Program-made: the position numbers and the translations under genes | From: Sepiola atlantica | Lineage: Eukaryota; Mollusca; Cephalopoda; Sepiida; Sepiolidae | DNA: 64,000 nucleotides | Direction: 5' to 3' | Assembly: GCA_963556195.1 (NCBI GenBank) | Contig: OY744533.1 | Span: 43,488,366 to 43,552,365, forward strand | Notes under the pieces: generated by a model | Database searches by the model: none | Told to the model about the DNA's origin: nothing | The model's input: only the letters and a program-made list of their open reading frames with translations | Shown: positions 22,227 through 33,036 of the stretch, piece by piece | Numbering within the stretch: position 1 is the first letter of the stretch | How the letters are laid out: each line of letters starts with the position of its first letter

Positions 22227-24103
22227 TTCTCGCTATCTCTATCTCTCGCTATCTCTATCTCTCGCTATCTCTATCTCTCGCTATCTCTATCTCTCGCTAT
22301 CTCTATCTCTCGCTATCTCTATCTCTCGCTATCTCTATCTCTCGCTATCTCTATCTCTCGCTTTCTCTATCTCTCTCGCTTTCTCTATCTCTCTCGCTTT
22401 CTCTATCTCTCTCGCTATCTATATCTCTCGCTATCTATATCTCTCTCGCTATCTATATCTCTCTCGCTTTCTCTATCTCTCTCGCTTTCTCTATCTCTCT
22501 CGCTTTCTCTATCTCTCTCGCTTTCTCTATCTCTCTCTCTTTTCTCTATCTCTCTCTCTTTTCTCTATCTCTCTCTCTTTTCTCTATCTCTCTCTCTTTT
22601 CTCTATCTCTCTCTCTTTTCTCTATCTCTCTCTCTTTTCTCTATCTCTCTCTCTTTTCTCTATCTCTCTCTCTTTTCTCTATCTCTTTTCTCTATCTCTC
22701 TCTCTTTTCTCTATCTCTCTCTCTTTTCTCTATCTCTCTCTCTTTTCTCTATCTCTCTCTCTTTTCTCTATCTCTCTCTCTTTTCTCTATCTCTCTCTCT
22801 TTTCTCTATCTCTCTCTCTTTTCTCTATCTCTCTCTCTTTTCTCTATCTCTCTCTCTTTTCTCTATCTCTCTCTCTTTTCTCTATCTCTCTCTCTCTCTT
22901 TTCTCTATCTCTCTCTCTCTCTTTTCTCTATCTCTCTCTCTCTCTCTTTTCTCTATCTCTCTCTCTTTTCTCTATCTCTCTCTCTCTCTTTTCTCTATCT
23001 CTCTCTCTCTCTCTTTTCTCTATCTCTCTCTTTTCTCTATCTCTCTCTTTTCTCTATCTCTCTCTTTTCTCTATCTCTCTCTTTTCTCTATCTCTCTCTT
23101 TTCTCTATCTCTCTCTCTCTTTTCTCTCTCTCTCTCTTTTCTCTCTCTCTCTCTCTCTCTTTTCTCTCTCTTCTCTCTCTCTCTCTTTTCTCTCTCTTCT
23201 CTCTCTCTCTTATCTCTCTCTCTCTCTTATCTCTCTCTCTCTTATCTCTCTCTCTCTCTTATCTCTCTCTCTCTCTTATCTCTCTCTCTCTCTCTCTCTC
23301 TCTCTTATCTCTGTCTCTCTCTCTTATCTCTCTCTCTCTTATCTCTGTCTCTCTCTCTCTTTTATCTTTGTCTCTCTCTCTCTTTTATCTTTGTCTCTCT
23401 CTTTTATCTTTGTCTCTCTCTTTTATCTCTCTCTCTTTTATCTCTCTCTCTTTTATCTCTCTCTCTTTTATCTCTCTCTCTTTTATCTCTCTCTTTTATC
23501 TCTCTCTCTTTTATCTCTCTCTCTTTTATCTCTCTCTCTTTTATCTCTCTCTCTCTCTCTTTTATCTCTCTCTTATCTCTCTCTCTCTTTTATCTCTCTC
23601 TTATCTCTCTCTCTCTTATCTCTCTCTCTTATCTCTCTCTCTCTCTCTCTTTTTTATCTCTCTCTCTCTCTTTTTTATCTCTCTCTCTCTCTTTTTTATC
23701 TCTCTCTCTCTCTTTTTTATCTCTCTCTCTCTCTTTTTTTTATCTCTCTCTCTCTCTCTTTTTTATCTCTCTCTCTCTCTTTTTTTATCTCTCTCTCTCT
23801 CTTTTTTTATCTCTCTCTCTCTCTTTTTTTATCTCTCTCTCTCTCTTTTTTTATCTCTCTCTCTCTCTTTTTTTATCTCTCTCTCTCTCTCTTTTTTATC
23901 TCTCTCTCTCTTTTTTATCTCTCTCTCTCTCTTTTTTATCTCTCTCTCTCTCTCTTTTATCTCTCTCTCTCTTTTATCTCTCTCTCCTCTTTTATCTCTC
24001 TCTCCTCTTTTATCTCTCTCTCCTCTTTTATCTCTCTCCTCTTTTATCTCTCTCCTCTTTTATCTCTCTCCTCTTTTATCTCTCTCTTTCATTTCTCTTT
24101 TTT
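22227..24103. repeat. 1.88-kb compound pyrimidine microsatellite
   Basis: One uninterrupted array whose unit changes stepwise from left to right. 22227-22365 has 16-mers TCTCGCTATCTCTATC. About 22366-22530 has TCTCTCGCTTTCTCTATC. About 22531-23110 has TCTCTCTCTTTTCTCTATC. About 23110-23340 has TCTCTCTCTTATC. About 23340-23640 has TCTCTCTTTTATC. About 23640-23950 has longer CT runs plus TTTTTTATC. About 23950-24090 has TCTCTCCTCTTTTATC. The strand is over 90% C/T. The 240-codon Ser/Leu/Phe frames across it are repeat translations, not proteins. Confidence 0.97.
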
Positions 24104-24400
24104 GAAATAGAACTCTTTATGTGTTCGAAATAGAACGTTATACTTAATAATCAGAGGGCATGTAACCAAATGTTGGAGTGTACGCCGGCTGTTCCATCAT
24201 ATTCTATTACAATCTAAATTAATTACATAACTCAATTATATAGATTTAAAAAAAAACAATTTAATTAATTCTATTTATAATTTTTGTTAAGATTATTATT
24301 ATTATCGAGGAAAATATTTTAAATATATTTGAAAATCTGAAAAAAACAATCATGAGTGTATATTTGCAAATATTTATTTATTAGAAGCTTTAAAACAAAT

Positions 24401-24816
24401 TAAGGCTCTTGTATAGATCGAATACACGAGCGAAATTTATTTTAGAAGAGTTCCAATGGTGTAAGGGGCAGTAATTCTACTACGTCAACCAGCAACGTAA
24501 GTATGTAGATAGTAGATATCTATACAAGAGCCTTAAATTACTCTACATTTGATAGAAGAATCAGTCTTTTGTAAAATTCGACAAATTCCGACTTATTTTT
24601 TCTTTTTCCAGATTAAATAATATTCAAAAAATGTTAAGAGTCAAATGTAACTTATTACTGGAGGGAATGTTTTTTATATCCATAAAAGGCTTTAAAGTTA
24701 CTTCTATATCTACTATCTACGTTGCTGGTTGACGTAGTAGTTACTGCTCCTTACACCATTGGAACTCTTCTAAAATAAATTTTGCTCGTGTATTCGATCT
24801 ATACAAGAGCCCAAAT
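24401..24816. repeat. Nested inverted repeat with CTCTTGTATAGAT ends
   Basis: Left arm 24401-24510 and right arm 24705-24816 are near-perfect complements. They share GGCTCTTGTATAGATCGAAT, GAGTTCCAATGGTGTAAGG and CTACGTCAACCAGCAACGTA. An additional inverted end, ATCTATACAAGAGCCTTA at 24520-24537, pairs with the left terminus, giving a smaller 137-bp element inside. It looks like a MITE that was inverted and duplicated. Confidence 0.85.
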
Positions 24817-25134
24817 TAATTATGTAAATTTAAAAAACGCGTGATGTTTGGGGAAATTTGTAATGGGTATATATAGGAGCTGATAAGTAGATAAAAAAAG
24901 AGAGCGAATAAAACTAATATAGTTTCGGCTTCAGGCACAGATACATAATCTTCATTATTAATAGATCTATAAACTTTATGTACTTACGTGTTAGCTGAAA
25001 ATAGGATTGAACAGAAAAAATGATGCAAATTAATCCAGTATCTATTAAATTATAAGAAAAAGAAAAAAATGATCTTAGGTACTGCTAGACATTTTTTTAC
25101 CCAGTTCAGCTTACTGATTAGGCAAGGGAGATAA

Positions 25135-25165
<31 letters not shown>

Positions 25166-25199
25166 TACTAAAAAAATGGTGACCGATAGATAAAATCCT
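24817..25199. other. Intergenic, nothing recognised
   Basis: AT-rich with a T25 run at about 25138-25163. Confidence 0.5.
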
Positions 25200-25517
25200 T
25201 TTTATTATTTTGCTCTCACAGCAGTAGGATGTGGCACAAGGTCGGAAAAGTGGGATTGAAAAGCCAGTTCCCGAGAGGAAGAGAACTCAAAAAATACAAA
25301 AATACCTGGGTAGCCCCATCGGCATTCCCCGGTAGAGGCGCCTCAGGCGAGTAGCAATAAACTAACCCCTTAAAGGGTGAGAAGGAAAAGCCTTAGAGTG
25401 TGGGCCTCCTAGAACTGCACAGGACAAACCCTAAGACAGGTGGAATCAAGGCCCGAAGGCCAAGACAATACCGGTCTAAAGGGTGTAGCATCCATCGGAA
25501 CAGATATAACACTTTGA
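25200..25517 (-). mobile_element. U2-snRNA-headed SINE, copy 1 (minus)
   Basis: Read on the minus strand it begins TCAAAGTGTTATATCTGTTCC (U2 snRNA branch-site region, first ~18 nt of head missing). Next come GATGGATGCTACACCC, GGTTTGTCCTGTGCAGTTCT, TGAGGCGCC, GGGGAATGCCGA and GGCTTTTCAATCCCACTT, and it ends near CATCCTACTGCTGTGAGAG. The same blocks occur in order at 51211-51544. It lies ~50 bp downstream of the 3' end of the Tx1-like LINE, in the same orientation. Confidence 0.8.
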
Positions 25518-26129
25518 ATTATTTATTTGCAGAAAATATAAAATATTTACATTCAAAACAAATTAGGCACATTAGGAAAATGGGTGTCGTTGGTTATCTA
25601 TGGTCTAAAGTAATAAAAATGTCTATCCTATTCTTAACTAGAATCACCTCAGTCACCACAATACCACATTTGCTCTAGGGGTCGTCCTACTTAGGCTATT
25701 CCCAAATAAGTTTGCAATTTAAAAACATTTCATAGTTCTTTCATAAATAAATATGGTTATATATACAGAATGTCATTGGGGGCAGAACCCAGTTAGTAAG
25801 ACCCTCATAACCATTTCTAAATATTAGACTGCCCACTGTTTTCCGGATTGTTCCAAACCGAAAACAAGCAGGTCCATCTCTAAATGGGAGTGGGATCTAA
25901 GTGGGAGAAAAACAAAAATGGGGGATAGAGTTTGGAGAGGAGGTGGTGTCCTTCCAAGATAAATGCAAGTTGGGGGAGGCTGAGGACAAAGAATTGAAAG
26001 TGGGCATTTTGGAGGGTTTCTATTACCAGGAGGGTGGGTTAACTCATTCATTCAACTAGATAAAAGGCTAAATTTACCTGAAGGGCTGGGGTCCAACCAG
26101 ACGAGTAATCGTGCATGCCATGCTCAGGA

Positions 26130-27075
26130 ACACGGACTCATACTTGACTCTTTTTCGTACACACAAGCTCGCTACTTGTATCCACCTTTTTTAAAAAAAC
26201 GAGGAGTGTAATCTTTTCCTATCACATCTTATCTTGACCTTCACCTGGTGCTTGAAGAATGTGATCAGATCCTGATCAGCAAATGATTCAACTCCCTGGT
26301 TATATCTCAAACGCAACGTCCACACCAGCATTCTCGCTACAGCCAGGATCGTGACAAACACCATTCGTTTCTCCCCATCCCACGGTGGTCAGATGTTATC
26401 TATTATGTAGGCTAGGTTTAGCGGCAACGGATGCTCGGGATTGATACAAGCTGTCCCCTCGTTGACGTATTTGCAGTACTGTTGGAGCTTATGGCACAGG
26501 AAAAAAGTGTGAACAGGCGTTTCCTCAAAGAGCCTGTCGCAACGGGGACACTCGGGCGAGCCCTCAATTCTGGAACTGTGCAGTATGGCATTAAGGGGTA
26601 GCGCATTCCGGGCCAATCACCAGGTCAGAGAACTCAGTGTTGTTGACATGACTTGTTCCTGGTGCCCAACTCCATTCTGAGCAGATCTCCTCCTCTGTCC
26701 ACCAGTACCGCTTGACTAACGGATTGTCAGCTGCCCCCCTCACTAATCTTCTATGGAGTTCTTTTCTAGAAAGCCGTGAAAGGTCACTGGACTGAGGGAG
26801 CTTTTTGAGCACGGCTCAACACTCTGAAAAACTGTGATTCACCCCTACGACCGAATGGTCGAGAATAAGGTCAGAGAAAGCACTATCGACCGCGGAGTTC
26901 CACGCAGATTCCTCTGTTAATGTTCGATTCAGGCATCCTCCAGCTTCCCTCACCCGGACGTTGAATACAGACCTGTCTGCAAACCCAATGCCTCTTCCTG
27001 TCCCTGAGAAGTGAGGACAGAAGGCGCCGGAGAGCCTTGAGATGGTTCACAGGTAGGGGAAGCACGGCCAATCGG
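26130..27075 (-). pseudogene. Tx1-like LINE ORF2, C-terminal region
   Basis: Minus-strand frames show typical post-reverse-transcriptase blocks of Tx1-group ORF2. These are AVLPLPVNHLKALRRLLS (near 27050), RRQVCIQRP-type text, LPQSSDLSRLSRKELHRRLV with WTEEEICSEWSWAPG (26812-26591), then a frameshift into ARNALPLNAIL. A zinc-knuckle-like CPRCDRLFEETPVHTFFLC (CxxC...HxxxxC, 26590-26500) follows. Sequence down to about 26130 still resembles the end of the family protein. The block is non-functional. The gap between the LPLP block and the LPQSSD block suggests internal loss. Confidence 0.8.
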
Positions 27076-27099
27076 TAAAGGATTAGAGGGAAGACGTAA

Positions 27100-28330
27100 G
27101 TGGTGCACGCCTCAACTCTACCCTTTAAGGAGAGTTTCCTTCGAAGTCAAGTGTTTATGGGCGCTCCAACCTTTGACTGTACCTCCGACCAATTCCTTTC
27201 AAGCTGGAGGCCCTGTCCGAACCACATGCCAAGGATTCGAACCGGGTCATCTGTCCAGCAAAAGGAGCTGGAAGGGTTGTGTCACTGCTCCAGGCACCCA
27301 ACCGCAGGCCAGTTGACTTACTACAGTTGATTTTGGCCCTTGTGATTGTTTCGTAATGTGTGAGCGCCTCTGTCACCCTCTCAATGTCTTGGAAGCATGA
27401 CATATAGACAGTGATGTCATCGGCGAACGCGGAGACTCTGGCTCGCGCTCCGCCAGGCAAAGCGATTCTGCGTAGGACGGAACTTGTCTCTCCACTCTAT
27501 AGCTTACAAAGTAGTGGCTCGAGTGCAAGGATGTAGAGCAGGGGCGACAGTGGACAACCCTGGTGCACCGGCCGGAAGATAGCAAAAGACTTTGAACGCC
27601 TTCCGTTTACCTGTACTACTGCCGTCTGCGAGCTATACAGAACAGATCCATTTGCGGAAGTCCGGTTTAAAACTGACGGTCTCTAAAACAGATGCCAAGA
27701 AGCGATGGTCGACCCTGTCGAAAGCTTTGAACTTATCCAAGTTGATCAGCGCGGCTTCCGTGTTGTGTGCTATCCTCTCTATGATCGTACTAATCAGAGG
27801 CAAGTTGTTCTGAATACAATCTCCTCTTCAGTGTAGTTCTGCTCAAGTTCGATCAATTCTCCGATGACACTTTGCAACTGGTTCAATAAGATCTTGGCCA
27901 AAATCCTTAACTCTGTGTTTAGCAGAGTAATGGGCCTGTAATCATCTGTTCCTCCCCACCATGCCTGTCCCACTTCTTTAGCAATGTGATCACTCACTTG
28001 GTGACTTGACCTGGGATAAAACCTTCGTCAAACCAGTGATTGAACACATCAGTCAGAATCAGCACAAACATGGGCGACAGCCTCAAATACATCTTGTAGG
28101 GCAGACCATCAAGTCCCGGCGATTTGTTACAGCGACTTGCTTCAACGCAGCTGAGACCTCACGTTCTGTAACCCTGCCTTCACAACCAGCTGCTCTAGCT
28201 GCATCGAGGTGGGGGAGAGTCAGCCAAATAGTTGCCAAACTCCTGGACCGGGAGGTTGAGTATAGCGCTCCTGAAAATGCTCTCGAAATCCCTCGCACAT
28301 CTCTCGAGTCAATCTCCAAGGCATGTCAAT
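27100..28330 (-). pseudogene. Tx1-like LINE ORF2, reverse transcriptase
   Basis: In order on the minus strand are RVTEREVSAALKQVAV (28190-28140), DDYRPITLLNTELRILAKIL (27950-27890), LDKFKAFDRVDHRF (motif A with its catalytic Asp, about 27745-27700), QGCPLSPLLY (motif B, about 27560-27530), VSAFADDITVYMS (motif C, FADD in place of YADD, about 27435-27395), and AKINCSKSTGLRLGAW. The choice of phrases, particularly YRPITLLNTE and LRLGAW, is that of the Tx1/L1-like group. Stops and frameshifts between motifs A and C make it inactive. The second LINE copy lacks this whole core. Confidence 0.85.
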
Positions 28331-28629
28331 CTGGGTGCTTGACTTTTCCGATGTACCTATCCGAAGCACGCCTTGAAACTTCCCTACGCTCATCTGCGTC
28401 ACAGTTCACGGCTTCATTGGAAACTTTCCTTAGCCTAGCCCTAACTACTTGGCCATTGTAACGCTCGCTAGCCTTGTGTCGTAGATCCTGCTTAGCTAGT
28501 TCTAAGCTTACAGTATACCCCTCAGCCACCACCCGAATTAGTTTCTCTTCTAAGTGCTTTTCCGTCTTGGCCTTATCTAGTGCGAGACGCTGGGCGTATT
28601 TGACGGAAAAGCTTCTGATCTTAGTTTAT

Positions 28630-29470
28630 AAGCTAATCTCGATAATCGCCCCCACTAAAGCCTTCTGGATAAGCTGCATTTGCTTTTCCCGGAAGTCTCG
28701 TATCTCCAGCAATGAGATATTCAACTTCCAGTACCCGGCTAGTTTAGGTCTGTTTCCTAACTTCAACTGGGCCATAACTAGTTTATGGTCCGATAGACCT
28801 AGCCATTTGAATGTAGGACACGATATAAAGTCTACATCGCCTCTTCTAACTAACATCCTATCCAAATAAGTATTCAGGTAGGAAGTCACTATTTGTCCAT
28901 GTCAAATTCTCTCGCCCTGGATGATCGACACGAAACCTGTTGACCAGATCGCATCTTTCTATCAGGTCAGCCAGGCTGGTCTCACATTCCTCCGTCCCTC
29001 TAGCTCCTCTCCCTTTGTCCATCTTTGGATCAAGGATGGCATTCCAATCTCCCATTAGAACTACACGTGACAAACACGTCCAGATCCCGAAAAAAGAAGA
29101 CCCTCTCTCGAGCGGTGTGGGTGCATGAACCGCAACGACCTGGAACACAAAATCCTTCACGGCAATATCGGCCACGATCAGCCTGCACCCGCATCCTTAT
29201 GAACAACATCTACTGTCGCGGACAGTGTGCGTTTCACAAGCAAGGAGACATCCTTCCCCCGGGGATTCCTATATGCTGAAAAGACGTTGTAGTCTCTGGT
29301 CAACACCTGACAATCCCCGGATGAAACAAAGTGCATCTCCTGGATCTGCAGCTACATCCACTCCCAGGGACAAGAGATCTCTCCGGACGCAAACCGCCCG
29401 GTTTGAAGACCTCAAGCCCCTCGCATTCAAACTAACCAAGCGCAGAGTTATGAACTTTGATCTCAACCAA
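28630..29470 (-). pseudogene. Tx1-like LINE ORF2, AP endonuclease domain
   Basis: Minus-strand frames give LRLVSLNARGLRSSNRAVC (N-terminal strand with catalytic Asn, about 29450-29395), then IQEMHFVSSGDC in another frame (catalytic Glu of the QE motif, about 29345). VAVHAPT and VLMGDWNAILDPKMDKG (GDWN motif) follow, then RENLTWTNS, and WLGLSDHKLVMAQL with the C-terminal SDH triad. At least two frame shifts separate the blocks. This type of endonuclease nicks target DNA for target-primed reverse transcription. Confidence 0.85.
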
Positions 29471-29761
29471 AAGACCTAGTGTAACATATCCAAAAATGTA
29501 TCGGATTGATATAAAGGATAAACTCAGGCAGAATGCTTACAAAAAAGGAATTGAAACCAGGACAAACCACAAAAGATAAAAATACAATATAAAAATTAAA
29601 AAAAGAAATCAGTCTATTTTATTTCTTTTATTGACAAAAACCTTTACAAAAAAAGAAATTAGTTTTGTGTATGTGATTTTGTCATATTTTGTGCTTTGCC
29701 CACTTTCCATTTATTTTTTTTCTATATGTATATACTACTAAACTTTTTGGATCTTGTTTGT

Positions 29762-30330
29762 TCTTGGCCTTTTGGCGGGATCAAAGTGTAGCATCTGTTC
29801 CGATGGATACTACACCCTACAGACTGATATCGTCTTGATTCCGCTGGTCTGTGGGTTTGTCCTGTGCAGTTCTAGGAGGTCCACTCTCTCAGGCTTTGCC
29901 TTCTCAATTTTGAGAAGGGGTCAGTTTATTGCTATCGCCTGAAGCACCCTTACCGGGGAATGCCGACAGGCGCTGGCTTTAAACTGTCTTTAAATGTAAC
30001 AATGACCCCCACCTTTCCCCCCTTCCACAACGGGTGTTATGCCTAAGGTGTGGTGCATTCCGAGGGATGTAATTTTCATTTAATATAGAAATTAATGTTT
30101 CCGAGGAATGCACCAGCCTAAATAAATTCTCACCCTTTGTGAAGGGGTTAGTTTATTGCTGAGGCGCCCCTACCTGGGTATGCCGACGGGGCTGCCCAGG
30201 AAATTTTTGTAGGCCAGAGTGCTCTTCATTCTCTAGGGCGCTGGCTTTTCAAATCCCACTTTCCGACCTTGTCACATCTTATCGCTGTGGGAGGAAGATA
30301 AATACCTTCGTGCCTATTGGATGACGTTTC
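29762..30330 (+). mobile_element. U2-headed SINE locus: two joined copies
   Basis: The first copy starts TCTTGGCCTTTTGGCGGGAT then CAAAGTGTAGCATCTGTTCC. It runs through GTTTGTCCTGTGCAGTTCTA to GGGGAATGCCGAC and breaks off near 29985. After ~130 bp, holding a hairpin (GGTGCATTCC ... GAATGCACC), a second 5'-truncated copy runs from GGGGTTAGTTTATTGC (about 30145) through GACGGGGCTGCCCAGG to the tail GGGAGGAAGATAAATACC and CGTGCCTATTGGA. It lies just upstream of the LINE's 5' side, in opposite orientation to copy 1. Confidence 0.8.
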
Positions 30331-30714
30331 AGATACATGATTTCCTTCACCTCCGTCACAAAGATGTCACCCCCCCCCCCCTAAATTGACGTGCAATACA
30401 AACACAGCAACCATACGTGACCCGGAGGGTCAAAGGTCGTCTATTTGACTATATATTAACTGCTTCGACCCAAAAATGTCAATATTTCCTCCTAAGACTT
30501 TATTTTTAGTAAATAAAACAAGTTTTACTTCAGTTCGATGAGGTAAAAAAAAACTTTATTTTACTTTATTTTTTAAAATGTTTACAAACTTTTAAAAATA
30601 TTTTAAATTGTCTATATTAAGTATATTTCATTTAATTTGAAAACGAATTTTTTTTTTTATTGATATTAATGTTTTTTTTTTTTTTTTTTTTTAGTTCTAA
30701 GCCAAACAACGCGT
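30331..30714. other. Intergenic, nothing recognised
   Basis: Poly(C) at about 30368-30381 and poly(T) at about 30670-30693. No gene. Confidence 0.5.
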
Positions 30715-31325
30715 TAGACAATTGGCACTTAGCCATTTTAAACAAAACTGCTTTATTGGGTGCTTGTAAACTAAAGGTCTGAAGAAAAAAATATCTTTAA
30801 TTTGAGGAGAGTCAAATAAGGGGGAGAGAACTCTAGTTTCAAGTTTCAACCACGATGTATCTTAAAATGGATTTTATAATTGTAATTATTCTAAAATAAA
30901 GTTATTAAAATGTATATGTAAAAGGAACTGTTTTTAAACAAATTGCCGAATTTTACCCAATGTAAAATTGTCATTTATTTCAAAAACTTTATTTCCCGTG
31001 TTTCATGTTTTTCCCCCTTTCATTTACGTATTTTTTTCTATTTTTTCCTTCTGTGATAATTTATTTTTCATTGGTGCTGAATGCGGTGTTATTGTTTTAT
31101 TCCTAAATTATCCTTTTACGTATACATTTTTTTAAAACTTTATTTTAGAATAATTACAATAGTAAAATCCATTTTAAGATACGTCGTGGTTGAAACTAGA
31201 GTTCTCTCCTCCTTATTTGACTCTCCTCAAATTAAAGATATAAAAAAAAATTTCGGACCAACAATCCACAAGCACTTTTTAACTACCAGTCTTTACTTTC
31301 AATTTTGTTTCATTCTTTTTAAACT
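30715..31325. repeat. ~600-bp foldback, ~150-bp well-matched arms
   Basis: 30785-30915 and 31115-31245 are reverse complements. They share ATCTTTAATTTGAGGAGAGTC, GAGAACTCTAGTTTCA, ATCTTAAAATGGATTTTA and TTATTCTAAAATAAAGTT. Weaker similarity extends outward around GTGCTTGT. The loop (about 30925-31110) has no gene. The 93-codon frame at 31081-31362 is not recognisable. Confidence 0.8.
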
Positions 31326-31747
31326 CCTAAATTTAGCTATAATTACCCGGTGGCAAAAATAATTCAAAATATAGTCATGTTTATTTATTTTTTTATTTTA
31401 ATGAGATTTTTTCCCTCATTTTATTTTTGATTTCAATAAATATTCGATTAATCTGTCTTCTCTATTTATGAAGTTGGACCCTTTATCGCACTGACGGTCA
31501 CATTAAAACTCCAAACTCGTATTAAAAATAGAGCAATAGCTTTTGAATATACTGATCATGTGTATGTGACCGATGTTCGACGCTTGACTAATTTGCATAT
31601 TAGTTTGCAAAAGGACATCTCTTTAATTCACTATTCCTTATTGTTTTCAAATTCGATTGTTTTCGTTTTATTATAACACATGGTTCTATTTATGCATATT
31701 TTGGTGTTATAGATTAATAACCTAAAAACTAGACGGAAAGAAGAAAA
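31326..31747. other. Intergenic, nothing recognised
   Basis: Includes TTTCAATAAATATTCGATTAA (31432), a short minus-strand trace of Helitron family A. Confidence 0.4.
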
Positions 31748-31837
31748 TCAGAATTTAGACAGAGGGATCAGTTTTACATATAAATTTAACGTAAAATGAT
31801 TCTCATTTCCTGGTCAGTTTAGCCTTTTATGGCATTA

Positions 31838-31879
<42 letters not shown>

Positions 31880-32178
31880 TTTTTTAGATAAATTCTGTGT
31901 GTCTTTTGGGGGTGTCCTTTTTTAAGTGATTACATGTTTTTTGTTGGAGGGCTTTGCCACTCGGACTTCGGATTAGTGATAGGCTGAAGGGATGGGGGAG
32001 TGAACGTTCTCTACACCCCCCCCCTCTCGCTCCAAAAATGAAAATTTACCTCCCATGACGTTGCCACTTGGAAATTATTTTTTTGTTAACTGTTCTTTAA
32101 AGCTATAATGGCCTGAAAATGAATCATGTTACGTTAAATTTATATGCGAAACGGATCCCCTACTATAAATTCTAAAAG
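31748..32178. repeat. Foldback family B, copy 2
   Basis: The left arm (about 31748-31825) has ATAAATTTAACGTAAAATGA then TTTCCTGGTC. It is the complement of 32105-32178 (GGCCTGAAAATGAATCAT, TTACGTTAAATTTATATGCG). The arm sequence equals the arms of copy 1 at 19908-20683. The interior has T32 and a poly(C) tract. Confidence 0.7.
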
Positions 32179-32717
32179 TTTTTTTTTATTGTTTTCGTTT
32201 TCTTTCCGACAAGTTTTTCTCGTTGTTCACATTTAATCGCCTTAAAAAAAGTAGAATCTGTTTTTTTCTTTTTTTCTTTTGGGAGGGTGATTTAGCGAAG
32301 AATATTAAGCTACAAATGTACCCATATTTTTATATTGTGTATATAAATTACCCCAATCCTTCACACACATTAATTCCATTGCGAAATAAAATTCCACCAG
32401 AATGCATTCATTTGTACATCAGTCTGCCATTTTATTCTTTCGTTAAATCAAATGTTAAAAACAAAGTCCTCCGCCTCACGCACACCGCGGATAAACAAAC
32501 AAGTCAGTGAGTATCCCACAACTAAGTTTTTACAAATATAGCATTTCAACTTCCGTTTCTTCAGGGACTCCATTAGCAACTATTTACACATTTCAAGCGT
32601 GTTCTTCTAAAGCTTACATGCGTAAAACTAATTAAATTTTAACTCGAAATTGTACCAAATTTACTAATATTTAATAAAAACAACAACAACAAACAATATT
32701 TATTGTCTATACACAAT
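32179..32717. other. Intergenic, no gene recognised
   Basis: Includes ATTCCACCAGAATGCATT (32389), also present at 18784 within the Helitron-like copy. The 95-codon frame at 32223-32510 has no domain. Confidence 0.4.
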
Positions 32718-32792
32718 GTGTGTATCGCATTATGTTTTTAACCCAATTCAATGTGTATTTATCAAAGTTACGTATAGTCGAGGAACATGCGT
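32718..32792 (-). repeat. Helitron family A 5' fragment (minus)
   Basis: On the minus strand: CTCGACTATACGTAACTTTG, then ATAAATACACATTGA, the same order as at 12942-13000. Confidence 0.5.
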
Positions 32793-32810
32793 GCAAAATC
32801 GTCATTTCTC

Positions 32811-33036
32811 AACCAAAACAGCGGACAATAAATCGTCTGCAGTTTTCAGATTTTTTTCCGACCTCACAAATGAGTAAGTAAACCTAAAAAAAACGTTTTA
32901 GACTAATTTCCCAACTGTATTTTCTTTAAAATAATTTAAGGTAAATTTTAAATTAGTCCGAAACAATTTCTTGGGGTTACTTACTCATTTGTGAGGTCAG
33001 AAAACTGCAGACGATTTATTGTCCGCCATTTTGGTT
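32811..33036. repeat. 226-bp palindrome
   Basis: AACCAAAACAGCGGACAATA, AATCGTCTGCAGTTTTC and CCTCACAAATGAGTAAGTAA on the left (32811-32884) are mirrored exactly at 32978-33036, with a ~95-bp AT-rich loop. Part of the arm recurs at 21643-21661, so it belongs to a family. Confidence 0.9.

Larger units (their letters stand above)
25570..29480 (-). mobile_element. Decayed Tx1-like LINE, copy 1
   Basis: Minus-strand remains of one ORF2-type polyprotein in family order: AP endonuclease, spacer, reverse transcriptase, and C-terminal region with a Cys/His knuckle. A ~560-bp 3' untranslated region (25570-26130) is shared almost throughout with the second copy at 47490-50262. Several frameshifts and stops break the frame. 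ORF1 and the 5' end are not recognised. GC content is clearly higher than the flanks. Confidence 0.85.

Noticed and set aside
23368..24110. 240-codon Ser/Leu/Phe-rich open frames
   Set aside because: They are translations of the CT-rich microsatellite. Two frames are open at once and the composition follows the repeat unit.
28006..28461. 151-codon plus-strand frame
   Set aside because: It is antisense to the LINE reverse-transcriptase region on the minus strand, where family motifs are recognisable.
25570..29480. LINE inserted inside a U2-SINE (U2-specific insertion)
   Set aside because: The missing SINE head segment was not found on the far side of the LINE. The SINE beyond it is in opposite orientation and has its own head. 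Kept only as a hypothesis on partnership.
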